From NCBI RefSeq assembly GCF_036697405.1, contig NZ_JBAHWA010000005.1, positions 219,338 to 283,337 of the forward strand: 64,000 nucleotides of DNA, given 5' to 3'. The position numbers and the translations under genes were made by a program. The notes under the pieces are model-generated. The model was not told the DNA's origin. It worked only from the letters and a program-made list of their open reading frames with translations, and made no database searches. This document shows positions 16,027 to 24,879 of the stretch, one piece after another. How positions within the stretch are numbered: position 1 is the stretch's first letter; each line of letters begins with the position of its first letter. Source of the DNA: Lysobacter sp036697405. Lineage in GTDB: Bacteria; Pseudomonadota; Gammaproteobacteria; Xanthomonadales; Xanthomonadaceae.

Positions 16027-16361
16027 ACGGCCGCGAAGCCGGCGATCGCCGCGCCGAACTCTGCGCCGATCAGGTCGTAGTGGCGCACGCTGGTTTCGAA
16101 CTCGAGCAGGAAATCGCGGTCCTCGGGGTAGTACTTGGCGGTTTCGATATCGTCGCCGGCGAAGGCCGCGATGGCCTCGCGCGACGGCCACAGGCTCACG
16201 GTCAGGAAGTGGCTGACCGCGTCCTCGTCGCGGCGCAACACGCCGGCGCCGAAATTGCCGGCGGTGGCGCGATAGTCCGGTAGCGCGCGCTCGAGCAGGA
16301 AACGCGCATAGGCGTCGCCGCGCGCCAGCGGCGTGCGGCCGTGCCATACCCTCACGATCAT
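16023..16361 (-). CDS. Antibiotic biosynthesis monooxygenase (ABM) domain protein
   Basis: 112 residues. It begins MIVRVWHGRTP and contains FGAGVLRRDEDAVSHFLTVSLWPSREAIAAFAG, the ferredoxin-like dimeric alpha/beta barrel seen in ABM-domain proteins of the YgiN/EthD-like group. These bind small aromatic or quinone-like compounds; many oxidise without a cofactor, others are degradative. No catalytic residue can be named. It converges on the cysteine-less isochorismatase gene with a 4-base stop overlap. A second isochorismatase/ABM pair is at 35110-36062. Confidence 0.8.
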   Translation of the reverse strand: MIVRVWHGRTPLARGDAYARFLLERALPDYRATAGNFGAGVLRRDEDAVSHFLTVSLWPSREAIAAFAGDDIETAKYYPEDRDFLLEFETSVRHYDLIGAEFGAAIAGFAAV

Positions 16362-16474
16362 GGCGATGCTCCCGACGGGGTCCGGCGATCTTAACCGGCT
16401 CCCTGCATGGCGGCATCAGCCGCGATGGGGGAGAATGCGGACACGGAACGCCGTCGCGTTCCGCGCCTTTCGGA

Positions 16475-17467
16475 ATGTCCCGCATGAAGATCCTGGTCAC
16501 CGGCAGTGCCGGCCACCTCGGCGAAGCGCTGATGCGCCGCCTGCGCCACGACGGTCACGAAGCGCTCGGACTGGACGTGGCCGCCTCCGCCTACACCGAC
16601 GCGGTCGGCTCCATCGTCGACCGCGAACTGGTCGCGCGCTGCATGCGCGGGGTCGACGCGGTGCTGCACACCGCGACCCTGCACAAGCCGCACGTGGCCA
16701 CCCACAGCCGCCAGGCCTTCGTCGACACCAACATCTCCGGCACGCTCAATCTGCTGGAGGAGTCGGTGTCCGCCGGTGTCGGCGCGTTCGTGTTCACCAG
16801 CACCACCAGCGCCTTCGGCCGCGCCCTAACCCCGCCGCCGGGCGCGCCCGCGGCTTGGGTCACCGAGGACGTGGTGCCGGTGCCGCGCAACATTTACGGG
16901 GTGAGCAAGATCGCCGCCGAGAGCCTGTGCGAGCTGTTCCAGCACAAGCAGGGGCTGCCGACGCTGGTCCTGCGCACCTCGCGCTTCTTCCCCGAAGAAG
17001 ACGACCTCAAGGCCTCGCGCGACGCCTTCGAGGACGCCAACATCAAGGCCAACGAACTGCTGTACCGGCGCGTGGACATCGAGGACGTGGTCGACGCCCA
17101 CCTGCTCGCGATCGCGCGCGCGCCGGCGATCGGTTTCGGCCGCTACATCATCAGCGCGACCACGCCGTTCACCCGCGACGACCTGCAACAGCTGCGCGAG
17201 GACGCGCCGGCGGTGGTCGCGCGTTACGCGCCTGGCTACCGGGACGAATACGCACGCCGCGGCTGGCGCATGTTCGCGGGCATCGAGCGCGTCTACGTCA
17301 ACGAGCGCGCGCGCGAGCAACTGGGCTGGCGTCCGCGCTACGACTTCGCCTACGCACTGCAGCGCCTGGCCGCGGGCGAGGACGTGCGCAGCGAGCTGGC
17401 GCGCGCGATCGGCCGCAAGGGCTATCACGCCGAAACCTTCGCCGACGGGCCGTATCCGGTCGACTGA
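16475..17467 (+). CDS. NAD(P)-dependent epimerase/dehydratase, extended SDR family
   Basis: About 330 residues. The Rossmann nucleotide loop is VTGSAGHLGEAL (GxxGxxG, residues 8-19). The catalytic Ser/Thr region is FTSTTSAFG, and Tyr/Lys are in NIYGVSKIAAE (YxxxK). The C-terminal half carries ARRGWRMFAGIERVYVNERAREQLGWRPRYDF, typical of nucleotide-sugar epimerase-like SDRs. The substrate is unknown and no sugar genes are nearby. Either ATG at 16475 or 16484 could be used; neither has a clear ribosome-binding site. Confidence 0.9.
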   Translation: MSRMKILVTGSAGHLGEALMRRLRHDGHEALGLDVAASAYTDAVGSIVDRELVARCMRGVDAVLHTATLHKPHVATHSRQAFVDTNISGTLNLLEESVSAGVGAFVFTSTTSAFGRALTPPPGAPAAWVTEDVVPVPRNIYGVSKIAAESLCELFQHKQGLPTLVLRTSRFFPEEDDLKASRDAFEDANIKANELLYRRVDIEDVVDAHLLAIARAPAIGFGRYIISATTPFTRDDLQQLREDAPAVVARYAPGYRDEYARRGWRMFAGIERVYVNERAREQLGWRPRYDFAYALQRLAAGEDVRSELARAIGRKGYHAETFADGPYPVD

Positions 17468-17581
17468 CGCGCCTGGGGCGGAGGAGCCCGCCGGCCCGGT
17501 GCCGCCGGCGCGGCCCGCGCCTCGCGACCGAGGTCTCCATCCGCGTGCCGCCTGAGACCTGAGCGCCGGGAACGAGCGATG

Positions 17582-18256
17582 TCAGCCGGACGGCAGCGGG
17601 TGGAAATGACGGTACAGGGCGTAGAGCACGCCGGTCGCGCCGGTCAACGCGGCCGGCAGGTACAAGGCGTCGTAGCCCAGGCGACGGAAGGAGAACGCTC
17701 CGGCCAAGCCGCCGACGAAGAAACCGGCGACGATCAAGGCGCTCAGCGACAAACGCTGCCGCGACAGGGGGCGTCGTCGCAGGACATGGCCCAGGCCGAT
17801 GCCCAGGTCGGTGATCATGCCGCTGAGGTGGGTGGTACGGACGACCGAGCCGCTGTAAGTGCTGGCCATGGCGTTCTGCAGCCCGCAAGCCACCGCAGCG
17901 AGCAACGCGCCGAGGATCTGCTGGCGATGAAACAACGGCGCCGCCGCGAACAGCAGTACCGACTCGATCGCCAGGGCCACGCCGTAACGGCGTCCCAGGC
18001 GCAGGGTGCTGTCCTGCACGATCATGCCGCTCAGCGTGGCGCCGGCGAAGAAGGCGAGGATCATGCCCAGCAGGTGCATCGCGGCGCGAAGATCGGCACC
18101 GGCCAGCGCCGCGGCGAGCAGCGAAGTCGTGCCGGTCAGGTGGGTGATCGCCTGATGCTCGAAGCCCAGATAGCCGATCACGTTGACCATGCCGGCGATG
18201 CAGGCCAGGGAGCTGGCCCCCAGCCATACCCAGCGTGGCAGATGCTGTAAACCCAC
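17582..18256 (-). CDS. YoaK/DUF1275 family membrane protein
   Basis: 224 residues with six or seven hydrophobic segments. GMVNVIGYLGFEHQAITHLTGTTSLLA (about 22-48) and GLQNAMASTYSGSVVRTTHLSGMITDLGIGLG (about 124-155) are the two characteristic internal repeats of YoaK/DUF1275, a membrane family of unknown function found beside sugar or stress genes in many bacteria. It is a single gene with a short spacer to the DUF3224 gene. Confidence 0.92.
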   Translation of the reverse strand: MGLQHLPRWVWLGASSLACIAGMVNVIGYLGFEHQAITHLTGTTSLLAAALAGADLRAAMHLLGMILAFFAGATLSGMIVQDSTLRLGRRYGVALAIESVLLFAAAPLFHRQQILGALLAAVACGLQNAMASTYSGSVVRTTHLSGMITDLGIGLGHVLRRRPLSRQRLSLSALIVAGFFVGGLAGAFSFRRLGYDALYLPAALTGATGVLYALYRHFHPLPSG

Positions 18257-18305
18257 TCGAACTCTCCCCTGTCTGTCGGCTAGGCGCGCGGAACGCGAGC
18301 TGCGC

Positions 18306-18710
18306 TCATGATTCGGACGGCAGGCTGTAGTCGAAGTCGTAGTAGTGCTGGCCGTCGGCGATCTCGATCGCCATGCTGCCGCTCAGCCCGGTCAGCTCGT
18401 CGCTGCCGGAATCGGGCACGACCTGCAGCACCAGATGGGGCGTGCCGCGATCCATGATCGCGCTGTGCTGCAGCACGAAGCTGCCGCGGCGGCCGGCCAG
18501 CGTGCCGTCGACGCGCTCCATCGCGACGTAGCCCGCCGAGCCCGCGACCACGCTGCGGAAGGCCAGCATCTGGCCCTGGCTGCCGCCATCGAGTTCGCCG
18601 TGGTAGCGCTTGTCCAGCCACATGCGGCCGATGGCCTGGCCGGCCGCCGCATCGTCGGCCGGCTGCGGGATCATGCGGACGTCGAAGACGCCGCGGATGC
18701 GCGTGCTCAT
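18306..18710 (-). CDS. DUF3224 domain protein
   Basis: 134 residues. MSTRIRGVFDVRMIPQPADD opens an all-beta domain with RMWLDKRYHGELDGGSQGQMLAFR, GYVAMERVDGTLAGRRGSFVLQHSA and a final SMAIEIADGQHYYDFDYSLP. These blocks match DUF3224, an allene-oxide-cyclase/avidin-like barrel family of unknown function. The start at 18708-18710 is chosen because the sequence before it is Arg-rich read-through. Its stop lies 49 bases from the YoaK gene start, same strand. Confidence 0.9.
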   Translation of the reverse strand: MSTRIRGVFDVRMIPQPADDAAAGQAIGRMWLDKRYHGELDGGSQGQMLAFRSVVAGSAGYVAMERVDGTLAGRRGSFVLQHSAIMDRGTPHLVLQVVPDSGSDELTGLSGSMAIEIADGQHYYDFDYSLPSES

Positions 18711-19362
18711 TGGGTGCGGTCCTCGCGTGGGTCGCGCGGATCGCGCGTAGCGACCGATGCTCGCTCCGGCGAAGGCGCAGGTCAATCGCCGCCGTCGGCT
18801 GTCGGCCCGGTCCCGGCCAGGACCGCGGGCCGATCGACGGCGGCGCCCATGCATGCCTGCGCTCGTCGCCCCTGCGATCGCACTTCCCGGTTGCGGATAA
18901 GGACGGCGCGCGGGAAAGCTGTGACGGCCGACTCATCGGGCCCCGGGGTCGCCAAGCGAGATTGCAACAAAACCGCGACACCATGGCCGGCGCGAACGCG
19001 GCCGGCATGGGCGCGCCGCGCGTCGGCGTCGAAGCGGCGCATCGCCTTGTGACGCCGGCCTCAGTCGCGCCGCCGCAAGCGGTCGATGATCCGCTGCGTT
19101 ATCGCCGGACCCCAGAAGCGGCGCAGTCCGCTGGGGCAAGAACACGCACCGCAGGCGCAGGGGGCGCATGCGGGCGATTGCACCGATGGCCCGCCAGGGC
19201 CGCGCCGTCGGTGAGCTGCACTCCGTAGCGTCGGCGCCCGGCGTCCGACGCGCGCGCAACCGCGTGCGCGGACGGGTCCGTGCCCGCCGCGCGCTTCGCC
19301 CTGATGGCAGATACGGCGCGATCCGCGCACATCCACTTCAAGAACCCATCAGGAAGATTCCA
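18711..19362. other. 652-base intergenic stretch without a supportable gene
   Basis: Between the divergent DUF3224 gene and the metallophosphatase gene. Several short open frames exist on both strands, but all are Arg/Ala/Pro-rich without domain signatures or ribosome-binding sites. The last part (19340-19362) carries the AGGAAG (19351-19356) ribosome-binding site of the metallophosphatase. No repeats or RNA structures were recognised. Confidence 0.5.
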
Positions 19363-21705
19363 GTGAACAAGACCCACAAGGAACGGCTGGGCCGCGATGC
19401 GGTCGCGACGCTAGCGCTGGCCAGCGCGCTCGCGATCGCGCCGAGCGCCGGCGCCGCGCAACGCACCCTGCAGCTGGCGGAAGACGACGCCGTCACCCGA
19501 CGCATCGAACCCGCGCGCGGCGCTTCGATGCTGGCCGCGGCGAGCAACCGGGTCTGCCAGCCGGGCGCCAAATGGATACGTCTGGGCTTCAAGGCCTTGC
19601 AGCTCAAGCCCTACGATTCCCTGGTGATCCGCAGCTCCGGCGGCGACGTCTACCACTTCGAGGGTACGCATTGGAACGGCCGCGCCTTCCACGCCCGCGC
19701 CCTGCGCGGCGACTGCGTCGAGATCCAGAGCTACTTCGGCAATCCCGACAGCCGTTACGAGCTGGACAGCTACGACTACGGCACCCGTGCGCTGGCCGCC
19801 AGCCCGGTGATCGTGGCCGGCGCCGGCGACATCTGCGACACCAGCGGCAATGCCTGCGCGGGCACCTCCGACCTGATCGTGGCGATCAACCCGACCGCGG
19901 TGTTCACCGCCGGCGACAACGCCTACAGCAGCGGCACGCTCAGCGAGTACAACAACCGCTACGCGCCGACCTGGGGCCGCTTCAAGGCCCTGACCAGCCC
20001 CACGCCCGGCAATCACGAGTACAACACCAGCGGCGCCAGCGGCTATTTCGATTACTTCAACGGCGTCGGCGTCCAGAACGGTCCGGCCGGCGACCGCAGC
20101 AAGGGCTACTACAGCTGGGACGTGGGCGAGTGGCACTTCATCGCCCTCAACACCATGTCCGGCGGCAGCGTCGCCAGCGCCCAGATCACCTGGCTGCAGA
20201 ACGATCTGGCCGCCAACACCAAGCCCTGCACCGCGGCCTATTTCCACCACCCGCTGGTCAGCCGCGGCAACTACAGCGGCTACAGCCAGGTAAAGCCGTT
20301 CTGGGACGCGCTGTACGCGGCCAAGGCCGACCTGGTGCTGGTCGGCCACGATCACAACTACCAGCGCTACGGCAAAATGAATCCGAATCAGGCCGCCGCC
20401 AGCGACGGCATCCGCCAGGTCCTGGTCGGCACCGGCGGGCGCGCGTTCTACGGCCTCAACGGCAGCCACCCCATGCTCGAGGCCAGCAACGCCAGCACCC
20501 ACGGCGTGCTCAAGCTGACCCTGAGCGCGACCGGCTACACCGGCGAGTTCGTGCCCAAGGCCGGCAGCAGCTACACCGACAGCTTCAGCGGCACCTGCAA
20601 CAAGGGCGCGCCGCCGGCCAACAGCATGACCCTGGATACGGTGCGCGACGTGACCGTGAAGTCCAACGGCAGCCGCGACAACGGCGCCACCCTGTATGCC
20701 GACGGCGACGATGCCGGCCTGCAACTGCGCGGCCTGATGGGCTGGAACCTCGGTGCCGCGGCCGGCTTGGACATCACCGCGGCCACGGTCTCGCTCAACG
20801 TCAGCAACCTGTCCAACGGGGCCTACGATCTGTACCAGGTCACCGCCGCCTGGACCGAGGCCGACGCGACCTATGCCGGCGCGACCCTGGGCACCAAGCT
20901 GGGCACGGTCACGCCCAGCGCCACCGGCGTGCGCACCATCGCGCTGAACGCGGCCGGCGTGCAGCTGGTCGAGGACTGGGCCTCGGGCGCGGTCGCCAAT
21001 CACGGCGTCGTGCTGGTCAATGCCTCGGGCGTGATCGACGGCGTCGACTGGACTTCGCGCGAAGGCGCCTCGGCGCCCAAGCTGACGCTGAGCTACAACG
21101 GCAGCGGCGGCAACACGGCGCCGGTCGCGAACTTCGCCTCGTCGGCCAGCGGCCTGAGCGTGAACTTCACCGACAGCTCCAGCGACAGCGACGGCAGCAT
21201 CGTCTCGCGCGCCTGGAGCTTCGGCGACGGCACCACGTCCACCGCGACCAACCCCAGCAAGACCTACGCGGCAGCCGGTACCTACACGGTCAGCTTGACG
21301 GTCACCGACAACGGCGGGGCGAGCCACACCAAGACCGCCAGCGTCACCGTCACCGCCAGCGGCGTGCAGACTTACAGCAACGCCACCGACTACACCATCA
21401 GCGACAACGCCACGGTCGACAGCCCGATCACGGTCTCCGGCCGCAGCGGCAACGCCCCCAGCAACGCCTCGGTGACGGTTGCGATCGTGCACACCTACCA
21501 GGGCGACCTGAAGGTGGACCTGGTGGCGCCGGACGGTTCGCTCTACAACATCCACAACCGCACCGGCAGCAGCACCGACAACATCAACAAGACGGTCACG
21601 TTCAACTTGTCCAGCGAAACCTTGAACGGCGTGTGGAAGCTGCGCGTGAACGACAACGCCAGCGACGACACCGGCAAGATCGACAGCTGGAGCGTGACGT
21701 TCTGA
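19363..21705 (+). CDS. Secreted multi-domain metallophosphoesterase with DNRLRE-like, PKD and P domains
   Basis: 780 residues from a GTG at 19363 preceded by AGGAAG. Signal peptide about 1-32, then a beta domain (40-125). A calcineurin-type phosphoesterase domain (about 150-400) has its metal ligands D156 (GAGDIC), D185 and N186 (AGDNAY), N217 and H218 (PGNHE), H295-H296, and H329/H331 (GHDHNYQR). A DNRLRE-like carbohydrate/surface-binding domain (about 420-585), a PKD domain (587-665, WSFGDGTT) and a C-terminal proprotein-convertase P domain (671-780, TYQGDLKVDLVAPDGS) follow. The catalytic part resembles purple acid phosphatase/alkaline phosphatase-like extracellular enzymes. P domains are often exported by type II secretion and trimmed afterwards. 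Confidence 0.93.
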   Translation: MNKTHKERLGRDAVATLALASALAIAPSAGAAQRTLQLAEDDAVTRRIEPARGASMLAAASNRVCQPGAKWIRLGFKALQLKPYDSLVIRSSGGDVYHFEGTHWNGRAFHARALRGDCVEIQSYFGNPDSRYELDSYDYGTRALAASPVIVAGAGDICDTSGNACAGTSDLIVAINPTAVFTAGDNAYSSGTLSEYNNRYAPTWGRFKALTSPTPGNHEYNTSGASGYFDYFNGVGVQNGPAGDRSKGYYSWDVGEWHFIALNTMSGGSVASAQITWLQNDLAANTKPCTAAYFHHPLVSRGNYSGYSQVKPFWDALYAAKADLVLVGHDHNYQRYGKMNPNQAAASDGIRQVLVGTGGRAFYGLNGSHPMLEASNASTHGVLKLTLSATGYTGEFVPKAGSSYTDSFSGTCNKGAPPANSMTLDTVRDVTVKSNGSRDNGATLYADGDDAGLQLRGLMGWNLGAAAGLDITAATVSLNVSNLSNGAYDLYQVTAAWTEADATYAGATLGTKLGTVTPSATGVRTIALNAAGVQLVEDWASGAVANHGVVLVNASGVIDGVDWTSREGASAPKLTLSYNGSGGNTAPVANFASSASGLSVNFTDSSSDSDGSIVSRAWSFGDGTTSTATNPSKTYAAAGTYTVSLTVTDNGGASHTKTASVTVTASGVQTYSNATDYTISDNATVDSPITVSGRSGNAPSNASVTVAIVHTYQGDLKVDLVAPDGSLYNIHNRTGSSTDNINKTVTFNLSSETLNGVWKLRVNDNASDDTGKIDSWSVTF

Positions 21706-21820
21706 GTGGGCTGATGCGGAACCGCTGAGGACGCCGCCAGCGCCCTCAGCTCACCCGTGCCCCCGGCCCGACCGTCCGGCGGCCGGGCGGTCGGTGCAGC
21801 GCGAGCCAGTGGCTCGCGTG

Positions 21821-21931
21821 CCCCTCACCCCGCCAGCGGGAGAGGGGCTCCAGGATCGGCGCTGCTTTGATTCCCTCTCCCGCTGGCGGCGCCCGAAGGG
21901 TGTGCAAGGCTGAGAGGGCCAGGGTGAGGGG
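21821..21931. repeat. Nested inverted repeat (REP/MITE-like)
   Basis: Outer arms 21822-21830 and 21922-21930 (CCCTCACCC / GGGTGAGGG) enclose perfect 16-bp inner arms 21831-21846 and 21873-21888. The intervening DNA is non-coding. The element lies between the 3' ends of the metallophosphatase and LpxR genes, as expected for a dispersed palindromic element. Confidence 0.75.
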
Positions 21932-21965
21932 ATGAGCGCAAAGCGCGAATGCCGTTAGCTTTCGC

Positions 21966-23009
21966 TCAAAGCGTCCGACTGATGGTGAAACTGCCGAACA
22001 CCGGCGTCTGCTTCTGGCCCTCGAACTCGCGCGTGCGGTGGTAGCGCGCCAAGGCGAATTTCCAGCGCCCGTACATGAAGGCCATGCCGTAGCCCGCATC
22101 GGCGACGAAGGGGCGTTTATCGACGCTGTGGCTGTCGCGGAAGCTGTTGCCGTCCAGGGTGATGTCGTACAGCACCCAGCGCGCGTCCACGGTCAGGAAC
22201 AGGTGCGCGCCGAACTGGTTGGCGCCGCGGGTCTTGCGGGTGGGCGCGGTGTTCTCGCCGGCCGGGCGCAGCGGCGTGCTGCCGAAATCGTCGGGCAGGT
22301 GCCGGCCGAAGCGCCACTCGGCGCCGACGTTGGCGTAGGTCGCCAGGTTGCCGATGCTGCCGCCGTAGTGGCCGATCGCGTCCCAGCCCCAAGGGCCGTT
22401 CTCTTCGTCGCCGGCCGAATAGCGGCGCATGCGCTCGTGGACCAGGCGCACCACGGGCTCGTCGTGGAGCTGGTTGTCCCAGCCCTGGAAGGTCTCGTCG
22501 CCGAGCAGCTTGTGGACCTCGTTCTGGACCTGCTTGCCGTAGGCCGAAGGGCCGACGATGCCGAACTGCAGCTGGGTGGTGCGCAGTTCGTCGCCGTTGC
22601 GCGCGTTGTAGCCCAGGCTGGCGAGCAGGGCGCCGGCGTAGGGGCGGTCGTCCTCGATCAGATCGCGGCGGCTGTAGTCGGTGGGAGTGAAGATGCCCTG
22701 GGCGAAGCTGACCACCATGTTCTGCTGCTCGAAGCCTTCCGGCGTGAGCGCGCTGACGTGGCGGTTGATCCAGCGCGCCAGGCGCGGCAGGCAGGGGTCG
22801 TCGGTGTAGTCGACCAGGTTGGGCGAGACCAGGGTCAGCTGCACGCCGTTGCTGTAGCCCTGGTCCTGGCCGCCGAACAGATCGTTGTCGACGCGGAAAT
22901 TGACCGTGGGCGGCAGCTTGGTGTGGCCGGTGACGCAGGTGTCGCGGTCGTCGGCGCGGGCGCCGGTGGCGGCGAGCAGAAGCAGGAGCAGCAAGGCGAT
23001 GCGATGCAT
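21966..23009 (-). CDS. LpxR-like outer-membrane lipid A 3'-O-deacylase (DUF2219)
   Basis: 347 residues with a signal peptide (MHRIALLLLLLLAATGARA, about 1-19). The mature N-terminus NFRVDNDLFGGQDQGYSNGVQLTLVSP matches the LpxR active-site strand pair: the Asn-Asp pair and the Ser in GYSNG correspond to the catalytic region of Salmonella LpxR. The rest alternates short hydrophobic strands typical of a 12-strand barrel and ends SFTISRTL with an aromatic-poor C-terminus. The enzyme would remove the 3' acyloxyacyl group from lipid A in a Ca2+-dependent reaction, altering envelope charge and immune recognition. Confidence 0.88.
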   Translation of the reverse strand: MHRIALLLLLLLAATGARADDRDTCVTGHTKLPPTVNFRVDNDLFGGQDQGYSNGVQLTLVSPNLVDYTDDPCLPRLARWINRHVSALTPEGFEQQNMVVSFAQGIFTPTDYSRRDLIEDDRPYAGALLASLGYNARNGDELRTTQLQFGIVGPSAYGKQVQNEVHKLLGDETFQGWDNQLHDEPVVRLVHERMRRYSAGDEENGPWGWDAIGHYGGSIGNLATYANVGAEWRFGRHLPDDFGSTPLRPAGENTAPTRKTRGANQFGAHLFLTVDARWVLYDITLDGNSFRDSHSVDKRPFVADAGYGMAFMYGRWKFALARYHRTREFEGQKQTPVFGSFTISRTL

Positions 23010-23253
23010 GGGGGGGGTCGGATAGCGATAGGGAACGCGCGCGCCTTGCGGAGGCGTGGCCGGATTCAAATGAGGGCGCCTGCGCCATGGTTCACGCGCA
23101 ACGGCGCGACGCTGTATTCCATTCGGATGCGGCCGGCGCATGCGGGGGAGCGGAATCCGCAAAACTGGTTCCATGAAATATGACGAATCTGGACCTTATC
23201 TGGGAACCATGCCAGACCTAAGCTGGGCCGTCTCCTTCGCCCAGGACCGGATC

Positions 23254-24183
23254 ATGTCGATAGCCGCCCCTACCCATGCCGCCGCCGCGATCGCCGCGCA
23301 CGACCCGCATCCGCGCCGCGAACTCGCGGTGCTCGGAACCACCCTGCGCTACGTCGACAGCGGCGCCGGCGATCCGATCGTGTTCCTGCATGGCAATCCG
23401 ACCTCGTCCTATCTGTGGCGCAACGTGATTCCGCATGTCGGCGACCTCGGGCGCTGCCTGGCGCCGGATCTGGTCGGCATGGGCGGCAGCGGCGCGGCCG
23501 CGGACGGCGGTTATCGCTTCGCCGATCACGCGCGCCACCTCGATGCCTGGTTCGACGCGCTGGCGCTGGAGCGCGTGGTGCTGGTGCTGCACGACTGGGG
23601 CTCGGCGCTGGGCTTCGACTGGGCGCGCCGCCATCCCGAGCGCGTGCAGGCGATCGCCTACATGGAGGCGCTGGTGCAAGCGCGGCGCTGGGAGGATTTC
23701 CCCGACGGCCGCGACCGCCTGTTCCGCGCCCTGCGCGGCGAGGACGGCGAACGCCTGGTGCGCGAGCAAAATTTCTTCGTCGAACAGGTGCTGCCGCGCA
23801 GCGTGCTGCGGACCCTGGGCGAGGCCGAGATGGAGGCCTATCGCGCGCCGTTCCGCGCGCCGGAGGCGCGCGAGCCGACCCTGGCGTGGGCGCGCGAGCT
23901 GCCGATCGAGGGCGCGCCGGCCGATGTCGCCGCCTGCGTCGAGGCCTATGCGCAGTGGCTGGCCTGGAGCCCGCTGCCCAAGCTGTTCGTCAACGCCGAG
24001 CCAGGCGCGCTGCTGACCGGGCGCGCGCGGCGTTTCTGCCGCAGCTGGCCCAACCAGCGCGAGGTCACGGTACCCGGCATCCACTATTTGCAGGAAGATG
24101 CGCCGGACGAGATCGGACGCGCGCTGCGCGGGTTCGTCGCCGAGGTCCGCCCTGCTCACCCCCGCGCCGGAGCCCGCTCATGA
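23254..24183 (+). CDS. Haloalkane dehalogenase (alpha/beta hydrolase)
   Basis: 309 residues from the ATG at 23254 (MSIAAPTH), the normal length for the family; the frame is open to 23140. HGNPTSSYLWRNVIPH carries the halide-binding Asn (N48). The nucleophile is D114 in LHDWGSALGFDWA with halide-binding W115, the acid E249 in VNAEPGALL, and the base H277 in PGIHYLQEDAP. This pattern (Asp-Glu-His, Asn-Trp) is that of subfamily II (DhaA/LinB-like). It hydrolyses carbon-halogen bonds to alcohols. The stop overlaps the following GST start as ATGA. Confidence 0.9.
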   Translation: MSIAAPTHAAAAIAAHDPHPRRELAVLGTTLRYVDSGAGDPIVFLHGNPTSSYLWRNVIPHVGDLGRCLAPDLVGMGGSGAAADGGYRFADHARHLDAWFDALALERVVLVLHDWGSALGFDWARRHPERVQAIAYMEALVQARRWEDFPDGRDRLFRALRGEDGERLVREQNFFVEQVLPRSVLRTLGEAEMEAYRAPFRAPEAREPTLAWARELPIEGAPADVAACVEAYAQWLAWSPLPKLFVNAEPGALLTGRARRFCRSWPNQREVTVPGIHYLQEDAPDEIGRALRGFVAEVRPAHPRAGARS

Positions 24184-24872
24184 TCGATCTGTATTTCTGG
24201 CCCACGCCCAACGGCCTCAAGCTCAAGCTGTTCATGCAGGAGTCCGGACTGGCGCACCGGATCGTGCCGGTCGACATCGGCAAGGGCGCGCAGTTCGAGA
24301 CCGAATTCCTGAAGATCTCGCCCAACAACAAGATCCCGGCCCTGGTCGACCATGCGCCCGCCGACGGCGGCGCGCCGCTGGCGCTGTTCGAATCCGGCGC
24401 CATGCTGCAGTACCTGGCCGAGAAGACCGGCCGCTTCCTGCCCGGCGATGCGCGCGGCCGCGCGCAGACCCTGCAATGGCTGTACTGGCAGGTCGGCGGG
24501 CTGGGCCCGATGGCCGGGCAGATCGGCCACTTCAACGTCTACGCGCCGGAGAAGGTGCCCTACGCGATCGACCGCTACACCCGCGAGACCCATCGCCTCT
24601 ACGGCGTCCTCGACCGCCGCCTGGCCGGGCGCGACTATATCGCCGGCGAGTACTCGATCGCCGACATGGCCTGCTACCCCTGGATCGTGCCGCATACCTC
24701 GCACGGCCAGTCGCTGCAGGATTTCCCGCAGCTGCGGCGCTGGTTCGAACGCATGCGCGAGCGCCCGGCGGTGCAGCGTACGTACGCCGACACGCCCGAG
24801 TCCTACGCGCCCGATACCCGCGTCAGCGACGAGCAGCGCCGGATCCTGTTCGGGCAGGGCGCGCCGCGCTGA
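24180..24872 (+). CDS. Glutathione S-transferase, YfcG/Nu-like
   Basis: 230 residues, no signal. N-terminal thioredoxin-like domain: MIDLYFWPTPNGLKLKLFMQE, NNKIPALVDH (cis-Pro) and LFESGAMLQYLAEK (gamma-glutamyl binding). C-terminal helical domain with WLYWQVGGLGPMAGQIGHF and YSIADMACYPWIV. TPNGLK in place of a Ser/Tyr motif is typical of YfcG/Ure2-like GSTs, which often have disulfide-bond reductase activity. It overlaps the dehalogenase by four bases, so the pair is co-translated and may act on halogenated or electrophilic compounds; that pairing is inference. Confidence 0.92.
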   Translation: MIDLYFWPTPNGLKLKLFMQESGLAHRIVPVDIGKGAQFETEFLKISPNNKIPALVDHAPADGGAPLALFESGAMLQYLAEKTGRFLPGDARGRAQTLQWLYWQVGGLGPMAGQIGHFNVYAPEKVPYAIDRYTRETHRLYGVLDRRLAGRDYIAGEYSIADMACYPWIVPHTSHGQSLQDFPQLRRWFERMRERPAVQRTYADTPESYAPDTRVSDEQRRILFGQGAPR

Positions 24873-24879
24873 GGCGCGC

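Noticed and set aside
19061..19336. A Cys-rich 91-aa minus-strand frame upstream of the metallophosphatase gene.
   Set aside because: No ribosome-binding site, Arg/Cys content follows the GC-rich DNA, and another frame covers the same bases; no recognisable domain.
19411..21555. A 714-residue minus-strand frame opposite the metallophosphatase gene.
   Set aside because: Same reason: low-complexity Val/Gly/Ala/His antisense of a protein with a complete phosphoesterase site.
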